From contig NZ_WYDP01000017.1 of NCBI RefSeq assembly GCF_009904055.1, positions 1-64,000 of the forward strand: DNA of 64,000 bases, given 5' to 3'. Position 1 is the first letter of the stretch; every line of letters starts with the position of its first letter. Positions 8,411 through 18,263 of this stretch are shown piece by piece. Below the pieces are notes generated by a model, which saw only the letters and a program-made list of their open reading frames with translations, made no database searches and was not told the origin of the DNA. Origin of the DNA: Rubellimicrobium sp. CFH 75288. Lineage in GTDB: Bacteria > Pseudomonadota > Alphaproteobacteria > Rhodobacterales > Rhodobacteraceae. The translations under genes were made by a program, and so were the position numbers.

Positions 8411-9163
8411 ATGCCCCACGGCCTGTCCGATTCGCCGGCCCTCTTTCCGTCCGACGAGGCGGAGGGCGCGCCCCTGCGGCCCGGCCGCCTGCCGTCCTAT
8501 GTCGCCGATCACCGCGCCCGTCTGCGCGAGCGGTTTCTCGGCGGCGGGGCCGATGCGATGCCCGATTACGAGCTTCTGGAACTCCTGCTGTTCCGCATCA
8601 TCCCCCGGCAGGACGTCAAGCCCCTCGCGCGCCGGCTGCTGGAGGCGTTCGGCGACCTGCCCGGCGTGCTGGCCGCCGCCCCCTCCCGGATCGAGGCGGT
8701 GGAGGGGGCGGGCCCGGCCGTCGCGCTCGAACTCAAGGTGACGGAGGCCGTGGTCCACCGCGCCGCGCGTGCGCGCGTCATGGGCCGGCCCGTCGTCTCG
8801 TCCTGGTCGCAGCTTCTCGACTATTGCCGGACCCGCATGGCCTGCCGCGACCGCGAGCAGGTCCGCGTGCTCTATCTCGACCGCAAGAACCAGCTCATCG
8901 CCGACGAGGGCCAGGGCGAGGGGACCGTGGACCATGTTCCCCTCTACCCGCGCGAGGTCGTCCGCCGGGCCCTGGAACTCGGCGCCTCCGCGCTGATCCT
9001 CGTGCACAACCACCCGTCGGGCGACCCCACCCCGTCCGAGGCGGACATTGCGCTCACCCGCCAGGTGGAGGCCGCGGCCGAGGCTCTGGGGCTGGCGCTC
9101 TACGACCATCTCGTGATCGGCCGGGGGGGAGAGGTCAGCTTCCGGGCCGAAGGGCTCCTCTGA
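8411..9163 (+). CDS. radC: RadC family JAB1/MPN-domain protein
   Basis: A 250-residue RadC homologue. An N-terminal helix-hairpin-helix UPF0758 region (LLELLLFRIIPRQDVKPLA) is followed by a C-terminal MPN domain with the JAMM metal motif in LILVHNHPSGDPTPSEAD. The biochemical role is unsettled. The family is linked to DNA processing, and in several bacteria to competence or mobile DNA rather than the original radiation phenotype. The ATG at 8411 is preferred over a TTG at 8381 because the latter lies inside the CtrA box. The stop faces the next minus-strand gene, with only 8 nt between them. Confidence 0.93.
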   Translation: MPHGLSDSPALFPSDEAEGAPLRPGRLPSYVADHRARLRERFLGGGADAMPDYELLELLLFRIIPRQDVKPLARRLLEAFGDLPGVLAAAPSRIEAVEGAGPAVALELKVTEAVVHRAARARVMGRPVVSSWSQLLDYCRTRMACRDREQVRVLYLDRKNQLIADEGQGEGTVDHVPLYPREVVRRALELGASALILVHNHPSGDPTPSEADIALTRQVEAAAEALGLALYDHLVIGRGGEVSFRAEGLL

Positions 9164-9171
9164 GGGCCGCC

Positions 9172-10149
9172 TCAGCGCGCGGCCAGCCGCAGCGCCGCCT
9201 CGGCCCCGATGGCGACCCACTCGCCCAGGGCGTCGCAGCCCGGCACGGAGAGCGACAGGTCCGCCGCGCCGGACCCCTGCGGGCCGACCACGAAGGCCTG
9301 CGCCTCCAGGACGCGCCCGCAGCTCCGCTCGGTCACCTGCGCCTCCACGGTGACCTGCGCGGAGAGGTCGCGCGGCGCGGTCCAGACCTCGGCCCGACGC
9401 GCCTCGGGCCCCTCGCCCGAGCCCAGGCGCAGAACCCATCCCCCCTCGCCCGCCAGCGCGGCCTCCTCCGAACCGGGCGCGTCGGCATGGCGATGGCCGG
9501 GCTCGCCATAGGCGGCGCCCGCCTCGCGGACATGCAGCGCCGCCAGACCCTCGCCGCGCCAGCCGAGCACCGCCCGCTGCCAGCGGGCCAGGTCGGGCAC
9601 CGCATGGCGCAGGACCGCGCTCTCCCCGTTCGCCTCCGCCACGATCACGGCCGGATCGGCAAGCGCGGGCAGGCGCAGATCGGCCCGCCCCGCGTCATCC
9701 GTCGCCACCGTCAGCGCCAGCCCCGCATGGTGCACCGTCACCGGGCCGCCCGCCGCGCAGGGCGCCTCCAGCCGCAGATGCAGCATCGCCGCCGGCGCGG
9801 GCTCGGCGGTCAGGCGCAGGTCGCAGGCGGACGCCGCGGGAAGGGCGGGCAGCGGCGGAGCCTCGAGGGCGACGGGGCGGATCGCCGCCGGATCGGCCGC
9901 CGGAACGCGAACGGGCGTCTCCGCGGGCAGGCGCGGCAGCGGCAGGTTGCCCAGGGCCGGGGCCCCCGCCCGGTCCGGCCCGGAGGGCGCCGCGACGACC
10001 AGAAGCCGGGCCGGTGCCGCCTCGGCCCGCACCGCCTGCGCACCCGAGGCTGGCCCCGCGGCCCCGAACCACCAGCCCCCGGCGAGCGTCACAGCAAAGG
10101 CCCCCAGCGCGGCGAGGGCATGGTCGAGCAGGGTCGGAGCGCGGCGCAT
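9172..10149 (-). CDS. Membrane-anchored periplasmic protein of unknown function, downstream of secA
   Basis: A 325-residue protein. One hydrophobic segment near the N-terminus (about residues 9-27, ALAALGAFAVTLAGGWWF) fits an uncleaved anchor or signal. A long Ala/Pro-rich linker follows, then a cysteine-containing extracytoplasmic domain (CDLRL near residue 114, CAAGG, SCGRV, PGCDAL), where disulfides are plausible. It lies 110 nt after secA on the same strand. Rhodobacteraceae genomes often carry such a protein next to secA, sometimes labelled translocase, but nothing in the sequence supports an enzymatic assignment. Confidence 0.75.
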   Translation of the reverse strand: MRRAPTLLDHALAALGAFAVTLAGGWWFGAAGPASGAQAVRAEAAPARLLVVAAPSGPDRAGAPALGNLPLPRLPAETPVRVPAADPAAIRPVALEAPPLPALPAASACDLRLTAEPAPAAMLHLRLEAPCAAGGPVTVHHAGLALTVATDDAGRADLRLPALADPAVIVAEANGESAVLRHAVPDLARWQRAVLGWRGEGLAALHVREAGAAYGEPGHRHADAPGSEEAALAGEGGWVLRLGSGEGPEARRAEVWTAPRDLSAQVTVEAQVTERSCGRVLEAQAFVVGPQGSGAADLSLSVPGCDALGEWVAIGAEAALRLAAR

Positions 10150-10259
10150 GGGGACCTCCAGGGCTTCGGCCGGACCAGCATGCCCGCGATTCGCGGCAGC
10201 CGCGGGGCGCCCGTTCGCCGCTCGCGCGGCCGGGCGCGGGCGCGGATGCGGCAGGCCTG

Positions 10260-12998
<2,739 letters not shown>

Positions 12999-13199
12999 GC
13001 GGTGCGTCCTTTCCGTGTCCGCCGCCCTGCGCCGGCCCCGGCGCCCTCCGCATCGATGTCCGAAGGGATTCCTTGTGGGCCACGCGCGCCCGGCCTAAAG
13101 GGAGGACCGAAGGCCGTCCCCCGGCCGTCCGCGGAGATAAGGGGGGCGGCCGCGCCTGTCAACGCGGGCCGTCCGGTCCGCCCTTCAAGGGTTCGTTTC

Positions 13200-14102
13200 A
13201 TGCGCCTTCCCCATCTGTCGGCGGTCTCGCTCGCCGCGCTGCTCGCCGCCCTCCCCCTCGCCGCGCAGGAGACCGCGCCCGAGAGCGCCGCTCCCGAGAC
13301 GGCCGCACCGGAAGGCGCCGCCGCGGCCCCGACCCGCGACACGGTGCTCGCCACCGTCAACGGCACGGAGATCACCCTGGGCGAGGCCATCGTCGCCGCG
13401 GCCCAGCTGCCGCCCCAGTTCCGCGCCCTGCCCCCGGACATCCTGCTGCCCGGCATCCTCGACCAGCTCGTCCAGCAGGAGCTTCTGGCCCAGACCGTCC
13501 CGGACCTGCCCCCGCGCGCCGCCATCGCGCTGGCCGTCGAACGCCGCTCGCTGCTCGCCGGCGAGGCCGTGCAGGCCCTCGGCGACGCCGCGGTGACGGA
13601 GGAGGCGATCGCGGCCGCCTACGAGGAGACCTATGCCTCGGCCGAGCCCGTCACCGAATGGAACGCCTCGCACATCCTCGTGGAAACCGAGGAGGAGGCG
13701 CAGGCCGTCCTCGACCGGCTCGAGGCCGGAGAGGATTTCGCCGACCTGGCGGCGGAGCTGTCCACCGACACGGGCTCGGGCCGGCAGGGCGGCAATCTGG
13801 GCTGGTTCGGACCCAACACCATGGTCCCCGAATTCGAGGGTGCCGTCGCCGCCCTCGCCCCCGGCGAACTGTCTGCCCCCACCCAGTCCCAGTTCGGCTG
13901 GCACATCGTCCGCCTCGAGGAGACGCGCGAGCGCCCCGTGCCTCCGCTCGAGGAGGTCCGCGGCGAGATCGAGGCCCGGCTGCGCCAGGAGGCCATCGAG
14001 GCCCGGCTGGCCGAGCTGACCGCCGCCGGCTCGGTCGAGCAGACCGACCTGTCGGGGATCGACGCGGCCGTGATCGGCGATTTGTCGCTGCTCGACGACT
14101 GA
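13200..14102 (+). CDS. Periplasmic parvulin-type peptidyl-prolyl isomerase
   Basis: A 300-residue exported protein. It has a signal peptide with hydrophobic core residues 7-20 and likely cleavage after LPLAAQ, then an Ala/Pro/Glu-rich spacer. A SurA/PpiC-like N-terminal chaperone region starts DTVLATVNGTEI. The rotamase domain (about 155-245) contains ASHILVETEEEA, GGNLGWFGPNTMVPEFE and FGWHIVRLEE. It probably assists folding of exported proteins, fitting its position divergent from secA. The ATG at 13200 lacks a clear ribosome binding site. Confidence 0.93.
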   Translation: MRLPHLSAVSLAALLAALPLAAQETAPESAAPETAAPEGAAAAPTRDTVLATVNGTEITLGEAIVAAAQLPPQFRALPPDILLPGILDQLVQQELLAQTVPDLPPRAAIALAVERRSLLAGEAVQALGDAAVTEEAIAAAYEETYASAEPVTEWNASHILVETEEEAQAVLDRLEAGEDFADLAAELSTDTGSGRQGGNLGWFGPNTMVPEFEGAVAALAPGELSAPTQSQFGWHIVRLEETRERPVPPLEEVRGEIEARLRQEAIEARLAELTAAGSVEQTDLSGIDAAVIGDLSLLDD

Positions 14103-14106
14103 CGCC

Positions 14107-15342
14107 ATGAAGGCCGCACCCCCGGTCTCGCCGCTCGCGCCCGCGCGCTTCCCGGACCTGCCCCCCATCGCCGGCCTGTCGCTCGCGGCGGGCGCGGCCG
14201 GGGTGCGCTACCGAGGGCGCACCGACGTGCTCCTCGCCCGGATCTCGGGCGAGGCCGCGCTCGCGGGCTGCCTCACCCGCTCGGCCACCCGCTCGGCGCC
14301 CGTGCTCGACTGCGAGCGCAAGCTCGCCGCCCGCGCCGCGGGACCGGCCGCGATCCTCGTCAATTCGGGCAACAGCAACGCCTTCACCGGCCGCGCCGGC
14401 GAGGAGGCCGTCGCCCGCCTCGCCCATGCGGCGGCCGAGGCGCTGGACCTCTCCCCCGACCGCGTCCTCGCGGCCTCGACCGGCGTCATCGGAGAGCCCC
14501 TCCCCTGGGAGCGGATCGCCGCCCTGCTGCCGTCCCTCGCCGCCGCCCTCGCCCCGGCCGAGGGTCCCGCCTGGGAGGCGGCCGCGCGCGCCATCATGAC
14601 CACCGACACCTTTCCCAAGGGGGCGGGCACGACCGTGGAGAGCGCGGGCGGGCGGGTCGCGATCGCCGGGATCGCCAAGGGCTCGGGCATGATCGCCCCC
14701 GACATGGCGACCATGCTCGCCTTCGTCTTCACCGACGCGGCCATCCCCCCCGACCGGCTGGCCGATCTGACCCGCGCGGCCTGCGAACGCACCTTCAACC
14801 GCATCACCGTGGACGGCGACACCTCCACCTCCGACACGCTGCTCGTGGCCGCGACCGGCGCCTCGGGCGTCGCGGCCGGCGACGACCCGGCCTTTGCCGC
14901 CGCGCTCGAGGGGGTGATGCGCGACCTCGCCCTCCAGATCGTCCGCGACGGCGAGGGGGCGACCAAGCTCGTGGAGGTCGCCGTGACCGGCGCGGCCTCC
15001 GACGAGGACGCCCGCCGCGTCGCGCTCTCCATCGCCAACTCGCCCTTGGTCAAGACCGCCTGCGCGGGCGGGGATGCGAACTGGGGCCGGATCGTCATGG
15101 CCGTGGGCAAGTCCGGCGCGCGCGCCGACCGCGACCGCCTCCTCATCCGCTTCGGCGAGCTGGTCGTGGCCCGCGACGGCGCGCGCGACCCCGCCTATTC
15201 CGAGGAGGCGACCTCCGCCCACATGGCGGGGTCCGAGATCCGCATCGGAGTCGATCTCGGCCTCGGCGACGGAGAGGCCACGGTCTGGACCTGCGACCTG
15301 ACCCACGGCTATGTCAGCATCAACGCCGATTACCGCTCCTGA
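14107..15342 (+). CDS. argJ: Bifunctional ornithine acetyltransferase / N-acetylglutamate synthase ArgJ
   Basis: A 411-residue ArgJ. It recycles the acetyl group from N-acetylornithine to glutamate in arginine synthesis. The conserved KGSGMIAPDMATML segment contains the self-cleavage site between A201 and T202, which becomes the nucleophile of the beta chain. The downstream GDTSTSDT and CAGGDANWGRI segments and the terminal YVSINADYRS are typical. It starts 4 nt after the isomerase stop, so the two are likely co-transcribed. Whether it also has acetyl-CoA activity cannot be read from sequence. Confidence 0.97.
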   Translation: MKAAPPVSPLAPARFPDLPPIAGLSLAAGAAGVRYRGRTDVLLARISGEAALAGCLTRSATRSAPVLDCERKLAARAAGPAAILVNSGNSNAFTGRAGEEAVARLAHAAAEALDLSPDRVLAASTGVIGEPLPWERIAALLPSLAAALAPAEGPAWEAAARAIMTTDTFPKGAGTTVESAGGRVAIAGIAKGSGMIAPDMATMLAFVFTDAAIPPDRLADLTRAACERTFNRITVDGDTSTSDTLLVAATGASGVAAGDDPAFAAALEGVMRDLALQIVRDGEGATKLVEVAVTGAASDEDARRVALSIANSPLVKTACAGGDANWGRIVMAVGKSGARADRDRLLIRFGELVVARDGARDPAYSEEATSAHMAGSEIRIGVDLGLGDGEATVWTCDLTHGYVSINADYRS

Positions 15343-15742
15343 CCGGCCGCTCGTCCTCGTCTCGGCCGCCGCGCTGATCGACGCGGACGGCCGCGTGCTG
15401 CTGGCGCAGCGGCCGCCGGGGCGCAGCATGGCGGGCCTGTGGGAATTCCCCGGCGGCAAGATCGAGCCGGGCGAGACTCCCGAATCCGCCCTCATCCGCG
15501 AGCTGCGCGAGGAACTCGGCCTCGAGACGCAGGAAAGCTGCCTCGCCCCCCTCGCCTTCGCCTCCCACGGCTACGAGGGGTTCCACCTGCTCATGCCGCT
15601 CTTCGCCTGCCGCCGCTGGCAGGGCCATCCCCGCCCGCGCGAGGGGCAGCAGATCGCCTGGGTGCGCCCGCGCGAGATGGCGTCCTGGCCCATGCCCCCC
15701 GCCGACCGCCCCCTCATCCCCATCCTGCGCGACTGGCTCTGA
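15311..15742 (+). CDS. mutT: 8-oxo-dGTP diphosphatase MutT (Nudix)
   Basis: A 143-residue MutT-like Nudix hydrolase. The Nudix box spans residues 48-70 (GGKIEPGETPES then REL-REELG). GLWEFPGGK precedes it, as in genuine MutT proteins that sanitise oxidised guanine nucleotides. The ATG at 15311 lies inside the end of argJ, giving a 32-nt overlap. No later in-frame start preserves the first strand (LVLVSAAALI), so the overlap appears real. The gene lies just upstream of the IS1595 insertion, which does not break it. Confidence 0.93.
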   Translation: MSASTPITAPDRPLVLVSAAALIDADGRVLLAQRPPGRSMAGLWEFPGGKIEPGETPESALIRELREELGLETQESCLAPLAFASHGYEGFHLLMPLFACRRWQGHPRPREGQQIAWVRPREMASWPMPPADRPLIPILRDWL

Positions 15743-15820
15743 TTCGCCGGGGGGCCGCAGGATCGCACGGGTCCGGGGGGTGTTGCGCGACCGAGCTCCG
15801 GTGCGCGCGGTGCCCCAAGG

Positions 15821-15828
15821 TTTCGTTA
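15821..15828 (+). repeat. Left target-site duplication of the IS1595-family element
   Basis: TTTCGTTA immediately before the left inverted repeat is repeated exactly at 18162-18169 after the right one. Eight base pairs is the duplication length known for the IS1595 family. The site lies in the convergent mutT/infB intergenic region. Confidence 0.9.
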
Positions 15829-15852
15829 GGCGATATTATACTTGCGAAACCC
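15829..15852 (+). repeat. Left terminal inverted repeat of the IS1595 element
   Basis: It begins GGCGATATTATACTTGCG and ends GAAACCC. It matches the reverse complement of 18138-18161 at 23 of 24 positions. It contains ATATTATA, a possible -10 element pointing inward to the transposase. Confidence 0.92.
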
Positions 15853-15891
15853 AACTTGCCCTAGTATGTTGAGTTGCAAGGAGAACTCGCC

Positions 15892-16821
15892 ATGGCTTCG
15901 CATCTGTCCGCCCCCTACTTCCACAACGAAGAAGCGGCGTACGCCTTCGTTGAAGCGCGGCTCTGGCCGAACGGCGCAGTCTGCCCCCACTGCGGCGAGG
16001 CCAAGCGCGTAGGCCGGATGGGCGGCAAGGCCACCCGGATCGGAGCCCACAAGTGCTACGCCTGCCGCAAGCAGTTTACCGTCAAGGTCGGGACTGTGTT
16101 CGAGTCCAGTCACGTCCCGATGCACCTGTGGCTTCAAGCCTTCTACCTGATCTGCGGATCGAAGAAGGGGATCAGCTCCAACCAGCTTCACCGCATCCTC
16201 GGCGTTACCCTCAAGACCGCTTGGTTCATGTCGCACCGCATCCGCGAGGCCATGCGGGATGGCGCCATGTTCGCCTTCGGCTCGGAAGGCGGTGCCGTTG
16301 AAGCAGATGAAACCTTCATCGGACGTGAGCCCGGAGAGAAAGGCGTCAAGGCCGCCAAGTCGCGCGGCTTTCACCACAAGATGAAGGTTCTCAGTCTCGT
16401 GGACCGCGCGAGCGGGCAAGCGCGTTCGTTCGTCGTGGATCACGTCGATACCGCAACCATCCTGCCCATCGTGCGGGAGAACGTCGCCAAGGAAGCCCGC
16501 CTCATGACCGACGAAGGGCGTTGGTATTGGCCCATTGGCCGCGAGTTCGCGGATCACCAGAAGGTGTTCCACAGCCACGACGAATACGTGCGCGGCGAGG
16601 CTCACACCAACACCGTTGAGGGGTTCTTCTCCATCTTCAAGCGCGGGATGCGTGGCATCTACCAGCATTGCGGGAAGCAGCACCTTCACCGCTATCTGGC
16701 CGAGTTCGATTTCCGCTACAGCAACCGGAAGGCGCTCGGCATTGGGGACAGCGAGCGGGCCGACATCGCCCTGCTCGGGGTGCGCGGGAAGCGCCTTACC
16801 TACCAAACGGCTCGTGCGTGA
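15892..16821 (+). CDS. IS1595 family (ISXO2-like) transposase
   Basis: A 309-residue transposase. The N-terminal zinc ribbon has C31/C34 and C55/C58, followed by QFTVKVGTVFESSHVPMHLW, the signature of the ISXO2-like group. Catalytic residues fit the DDNK set: D139 (EADETFIG), D207 (MTDEG), N240 (HTNTVEGF) and K250 (SIFKRG). It is undamaged and close to the family length of about 310. The ATG at 15892 has AAGGAGAA 8-9 nt upstream; an earlier start would begin in the ribosome binding site. Its TGA overlaps the ATG of the next small ORF. Confidence 0.95.
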   Translation: MASHLSAPYFHNEEAAYAFVEARLWPNGAVCPHCGEAKRVGRMGGKATRIGAHKCYACRKQFTVKVGTVFESSHVPMHLWLQAFYLICGSKKGISSNQLHRILGVTLKTAWFMSHRIREAMRDGAMFAFGSEGGAVEADETFIGREPGEKGVKAAKSRGFHHKMKVLSLVDRASGQARSFVVDHVDTATILPIVRENVAKEARLMTDEGRWYWPIGREFADHQKVFHSHDEYVRGEAHTNTVEGFFSIFKRGMRGIYQHCGKQHLHRYLAEFDFRYSNRKALGIGDSERADIALLGVRGKRLTYQTARA

Positions 16822-16991
16822 TGCCAAGGAAGCAAAAGCAGGAAAGTCAGCAGGAGCAGTCGGAGCGGTTCCGAAAGGCCGTTCAGGAGCTGATCGACGC
16901 TGGCGAACTAAGCCCCACCGAGGCTGAAGAAAGGTTTGAGCAGGCAATAGGCCAGATCGGCAAACACAAGACCGATCCATCATCGCCCTGA
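16821..16991 (+). CDS. 56-residue charged protein coupled to the IS1595 transposase
   Basis: A highly charged helical peptide: a basic start (MPRKQKQESQQEQ), then SERFRKAVQELIDAGELSPTEAEERFEQAI. Its ATG shares one base with the transposase TGA (TGATG), so it is translated by coupling. I recall small proteins with a similar DAGEL-PTEAE core after other IS1595 transposases but cannot verify it here; that would make it part of the IS backbone. Its 3' end overlaps the end of the convergent RelA/SpoT gene by 12 nt. Function is unknown. Confidence 0.65.
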   Translation: MPRKQKQESQQEQSERFRKAVQELIDAGELSPTEAEERFEQAIGQIGKHKTDPSSP

Positions 16992-18119
16992 CCTTGCTCG
17001 TCGTCGCCAGTTATGGAGCCAAGAATAGTCGCCAGTGTCCGGCGGGTTGTTCGGATTCTCCGAAATCGCCATCCTGCATTCTGAGAGAAACTTCCGAACA
17101 TCCAGAAAATAGTTCGGATAGGCTTCTGTCAAATCTCGCGCCCTATCGGCCTCCACTAGAACAACATTCTGCTTTGCGCCCAGTCCTTCGCCAGAGTTAT
17201 AAGCTTGAGCGCCTTCGCTAAATATCGAATAGGGCCTAACAATAACGGTCTTGGTTTCCCTGTCGAAGGATATAAGGAAGTAACCACGGCCCGCCATCGC
17301 TTCTTCATTGATGTATTTTATAGCCCCAGCATACCCGTCCAGATGATCGATGGCATGCAGACGCGCTTCCAAGTCTCGTAGTTCTACCAGCCTTGTTGAT
17401 CTATTCTGATCCAAGGTGGCGCTGATTGGCTCTCCTTCGCGGTGGGCGATCTCCCCTGACATAAGAGCAAAGAACCTCAGCCAGTCAGGATCGCCCAAAC
17501 CCGCCTTTAGATTTTCGCCTCGCATCAAGCCGACAGCCTCAACGGCGGTGGCCCAGGCATGTTGTAGATTGGTGCGCAACTGCACCTCTACGAAGCTCTT
17601 ACTCCATTTCTCAAGTCGCCGCTCGCCATTGAACTTGAGGACGATATGCAGCGACCTGTAGCCGTCCCGTTTGGGCCTCTGAATATAATCGTCGGTCCTC
17701 ACAATACCGTGGCGAGTTTCACCGTCATGGAAGTAGCCGGCAACTCTGTGAACGTCAGCCATCGCTGGCAGGATTGCTCTTACGCCGGCAATATCTTGGA
17801 TCTGATATAATGTCCGGTTCTTGGCGAACAGTTTACGCCGAATTGACGACATGCGCTTGAGCCGGCCTACCGCAATCCCAGACCCGCCGTCGCGTTGCAC
17901 CTTGTGGCGCAGCTCGTGCCTGACGCTGACCATGGGGAGCGCGCACGACTCCCGATGGTTGTGAGCAATGTTGAACGCTTCAATGACCTCGGGCGTGAGT
18001 CCGTCGGCAGGTATCCTTTCACCAAGGACCCTGCCTGCGCGTTCGATCTGACGCTTTGAGTAGAGAGGCGCTACAAAGGCCATCTCATCAGTCCACAGCG
18101 AATCGAGAAGGTGCATCAT
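16980..18119 (-). CDS. RelA/SpoT-domain (p)ppGpp synthetase-like protein, IS1595 cargo
   Basis: A 379-residue protein with a single RelA/SpoT nucleotidyltransferase domain (about 80-200) and no HD hydrolase, TGS or ACT domain. Synthetase motifs are intact: R86-x-K88-x3-S92-I-x2-K96 for ATP binding; D109-IAGVR; the G-loop GYRSLH at 153-158; and the catalytic E178-V-Q180-LRT followed by HAWA. N- and C-terminal helical extensions (1-80 and 200-379) are unassigned. It should transfer pyrophosphate from ATP to a nucleotide 3'-OH; ppGpp, ppApp or tRNA modification all exist in relatives. The start has GGGAGGG upstream and lies 18 nt inside the right IS end. Codon use is AT-richer than all neighbours. 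Confidence 0.85.
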   Translation of the reverse strand: MMHLLDSLWTDEMAFVAPLYSKRQIERAGRVLGERIPADGLTPEVIEAFNIAHNHRESCALPMVSVRHELRHKVQRDGGSGIAVGRLKRMSSIRRKLFAKNRTLYQIQDIAGVRAILPAMADVHRVAGYFHDGETRHGIVRTDDYIQRPKRDGYRSLHIVLKFNGERRLEKWSKSFVEVQLRTNLQHAWATAVEAVGLMRGENLKAGLGDPDWLRFFALMSGEIAHREGEPISATLDQNRSTRLVELRDLEARLHAIDHLDGYAGAIKYINEEAMAGRGYFLISFDRETKTVIVRPYSIFSEGAQAYNSGEGLGAKQNVVLVEADRARDLTEAYPNYFLDVRKFLSECRMAISENPNNPPDTGDYSWLHNWRRRARSGR

Positions 18120-18137
18120 GCTAGCACCCTCCCTGCC

Positions 18138-18161
18138 GGGTTTCGCAAGTATAATATTGCC
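18138..18161 (-). repeat. Right terminal inverted repeat of the IS1595 element
   Basis: Read on the minus strand it begins GGCAATATTATACTTGCG and ends GAAACCC, differing from the left repeat at one base. It again holds ATATTATA, here facing the RelA/SpoT gene 18 nt away. Confidence 0.92.
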
Positions 18162-18169
18162 TTTCGTTA
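18162..18169 (+). repeat. Right target-site duplication of the IS1595 element
   Basis: TTTCGTTA is an exact copy of 15821-15828. Removing one copy and the element would rejoin the mutT-infB intergenic sequence. Confidence 0.9.
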
Positions 18170-18263
18170 ACCTTCAGGCTCCATGCTGCGGCCCATGACA
18201 CAGGACCGCCCCGATTCCGCCCCCCTTGCAGCCCGCCTCCGGCGGGAGGGGCGGGCGCGCCCT

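Larger units (their letters stand above)
15829..18161 (+). mobile_element. Complete IS1595-family element with passenger genes (2333 bp)
   Basis: The element is bounded by near-perfect 24-bp terminal inverted repeats (15829-15852 and 18138-18161, one mismatch) and an 8-bp duplication. It encodes a DDNK transposase, a coupled 56-residue ORF on the same strand, and on the opposite strand a RelA/SpoT-domain synthetase whose start lies 18 nt inside the right repeat. The cargo is therefore inside the transposable unit. The right-hand part is visibly AT-richer than the host genes. Perfect ends and an intact transposase suggest a recent insertion. Confidence 0.92.

Noticed and set aside
9160-9175. 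Small CTGAGG/CCTCAG hairpin at the radC stop as a terminator
   Set aside because: The stem is only 6 bp, has no U-run and is made mostly of the two convergent stop codons.
15743-15820. Short gene between mutT and the IS1595 element
   Set aside because: The 78-nt spacer has no start codon with a ribosome site; it looks like plain intergenic DNA.
18170-18263. Small plus-strand ORF starting near 18183 after the IS element
   Set aside because: It lies mostly antisense to infB, begins without a ribosome site and has shadow-frame composition.
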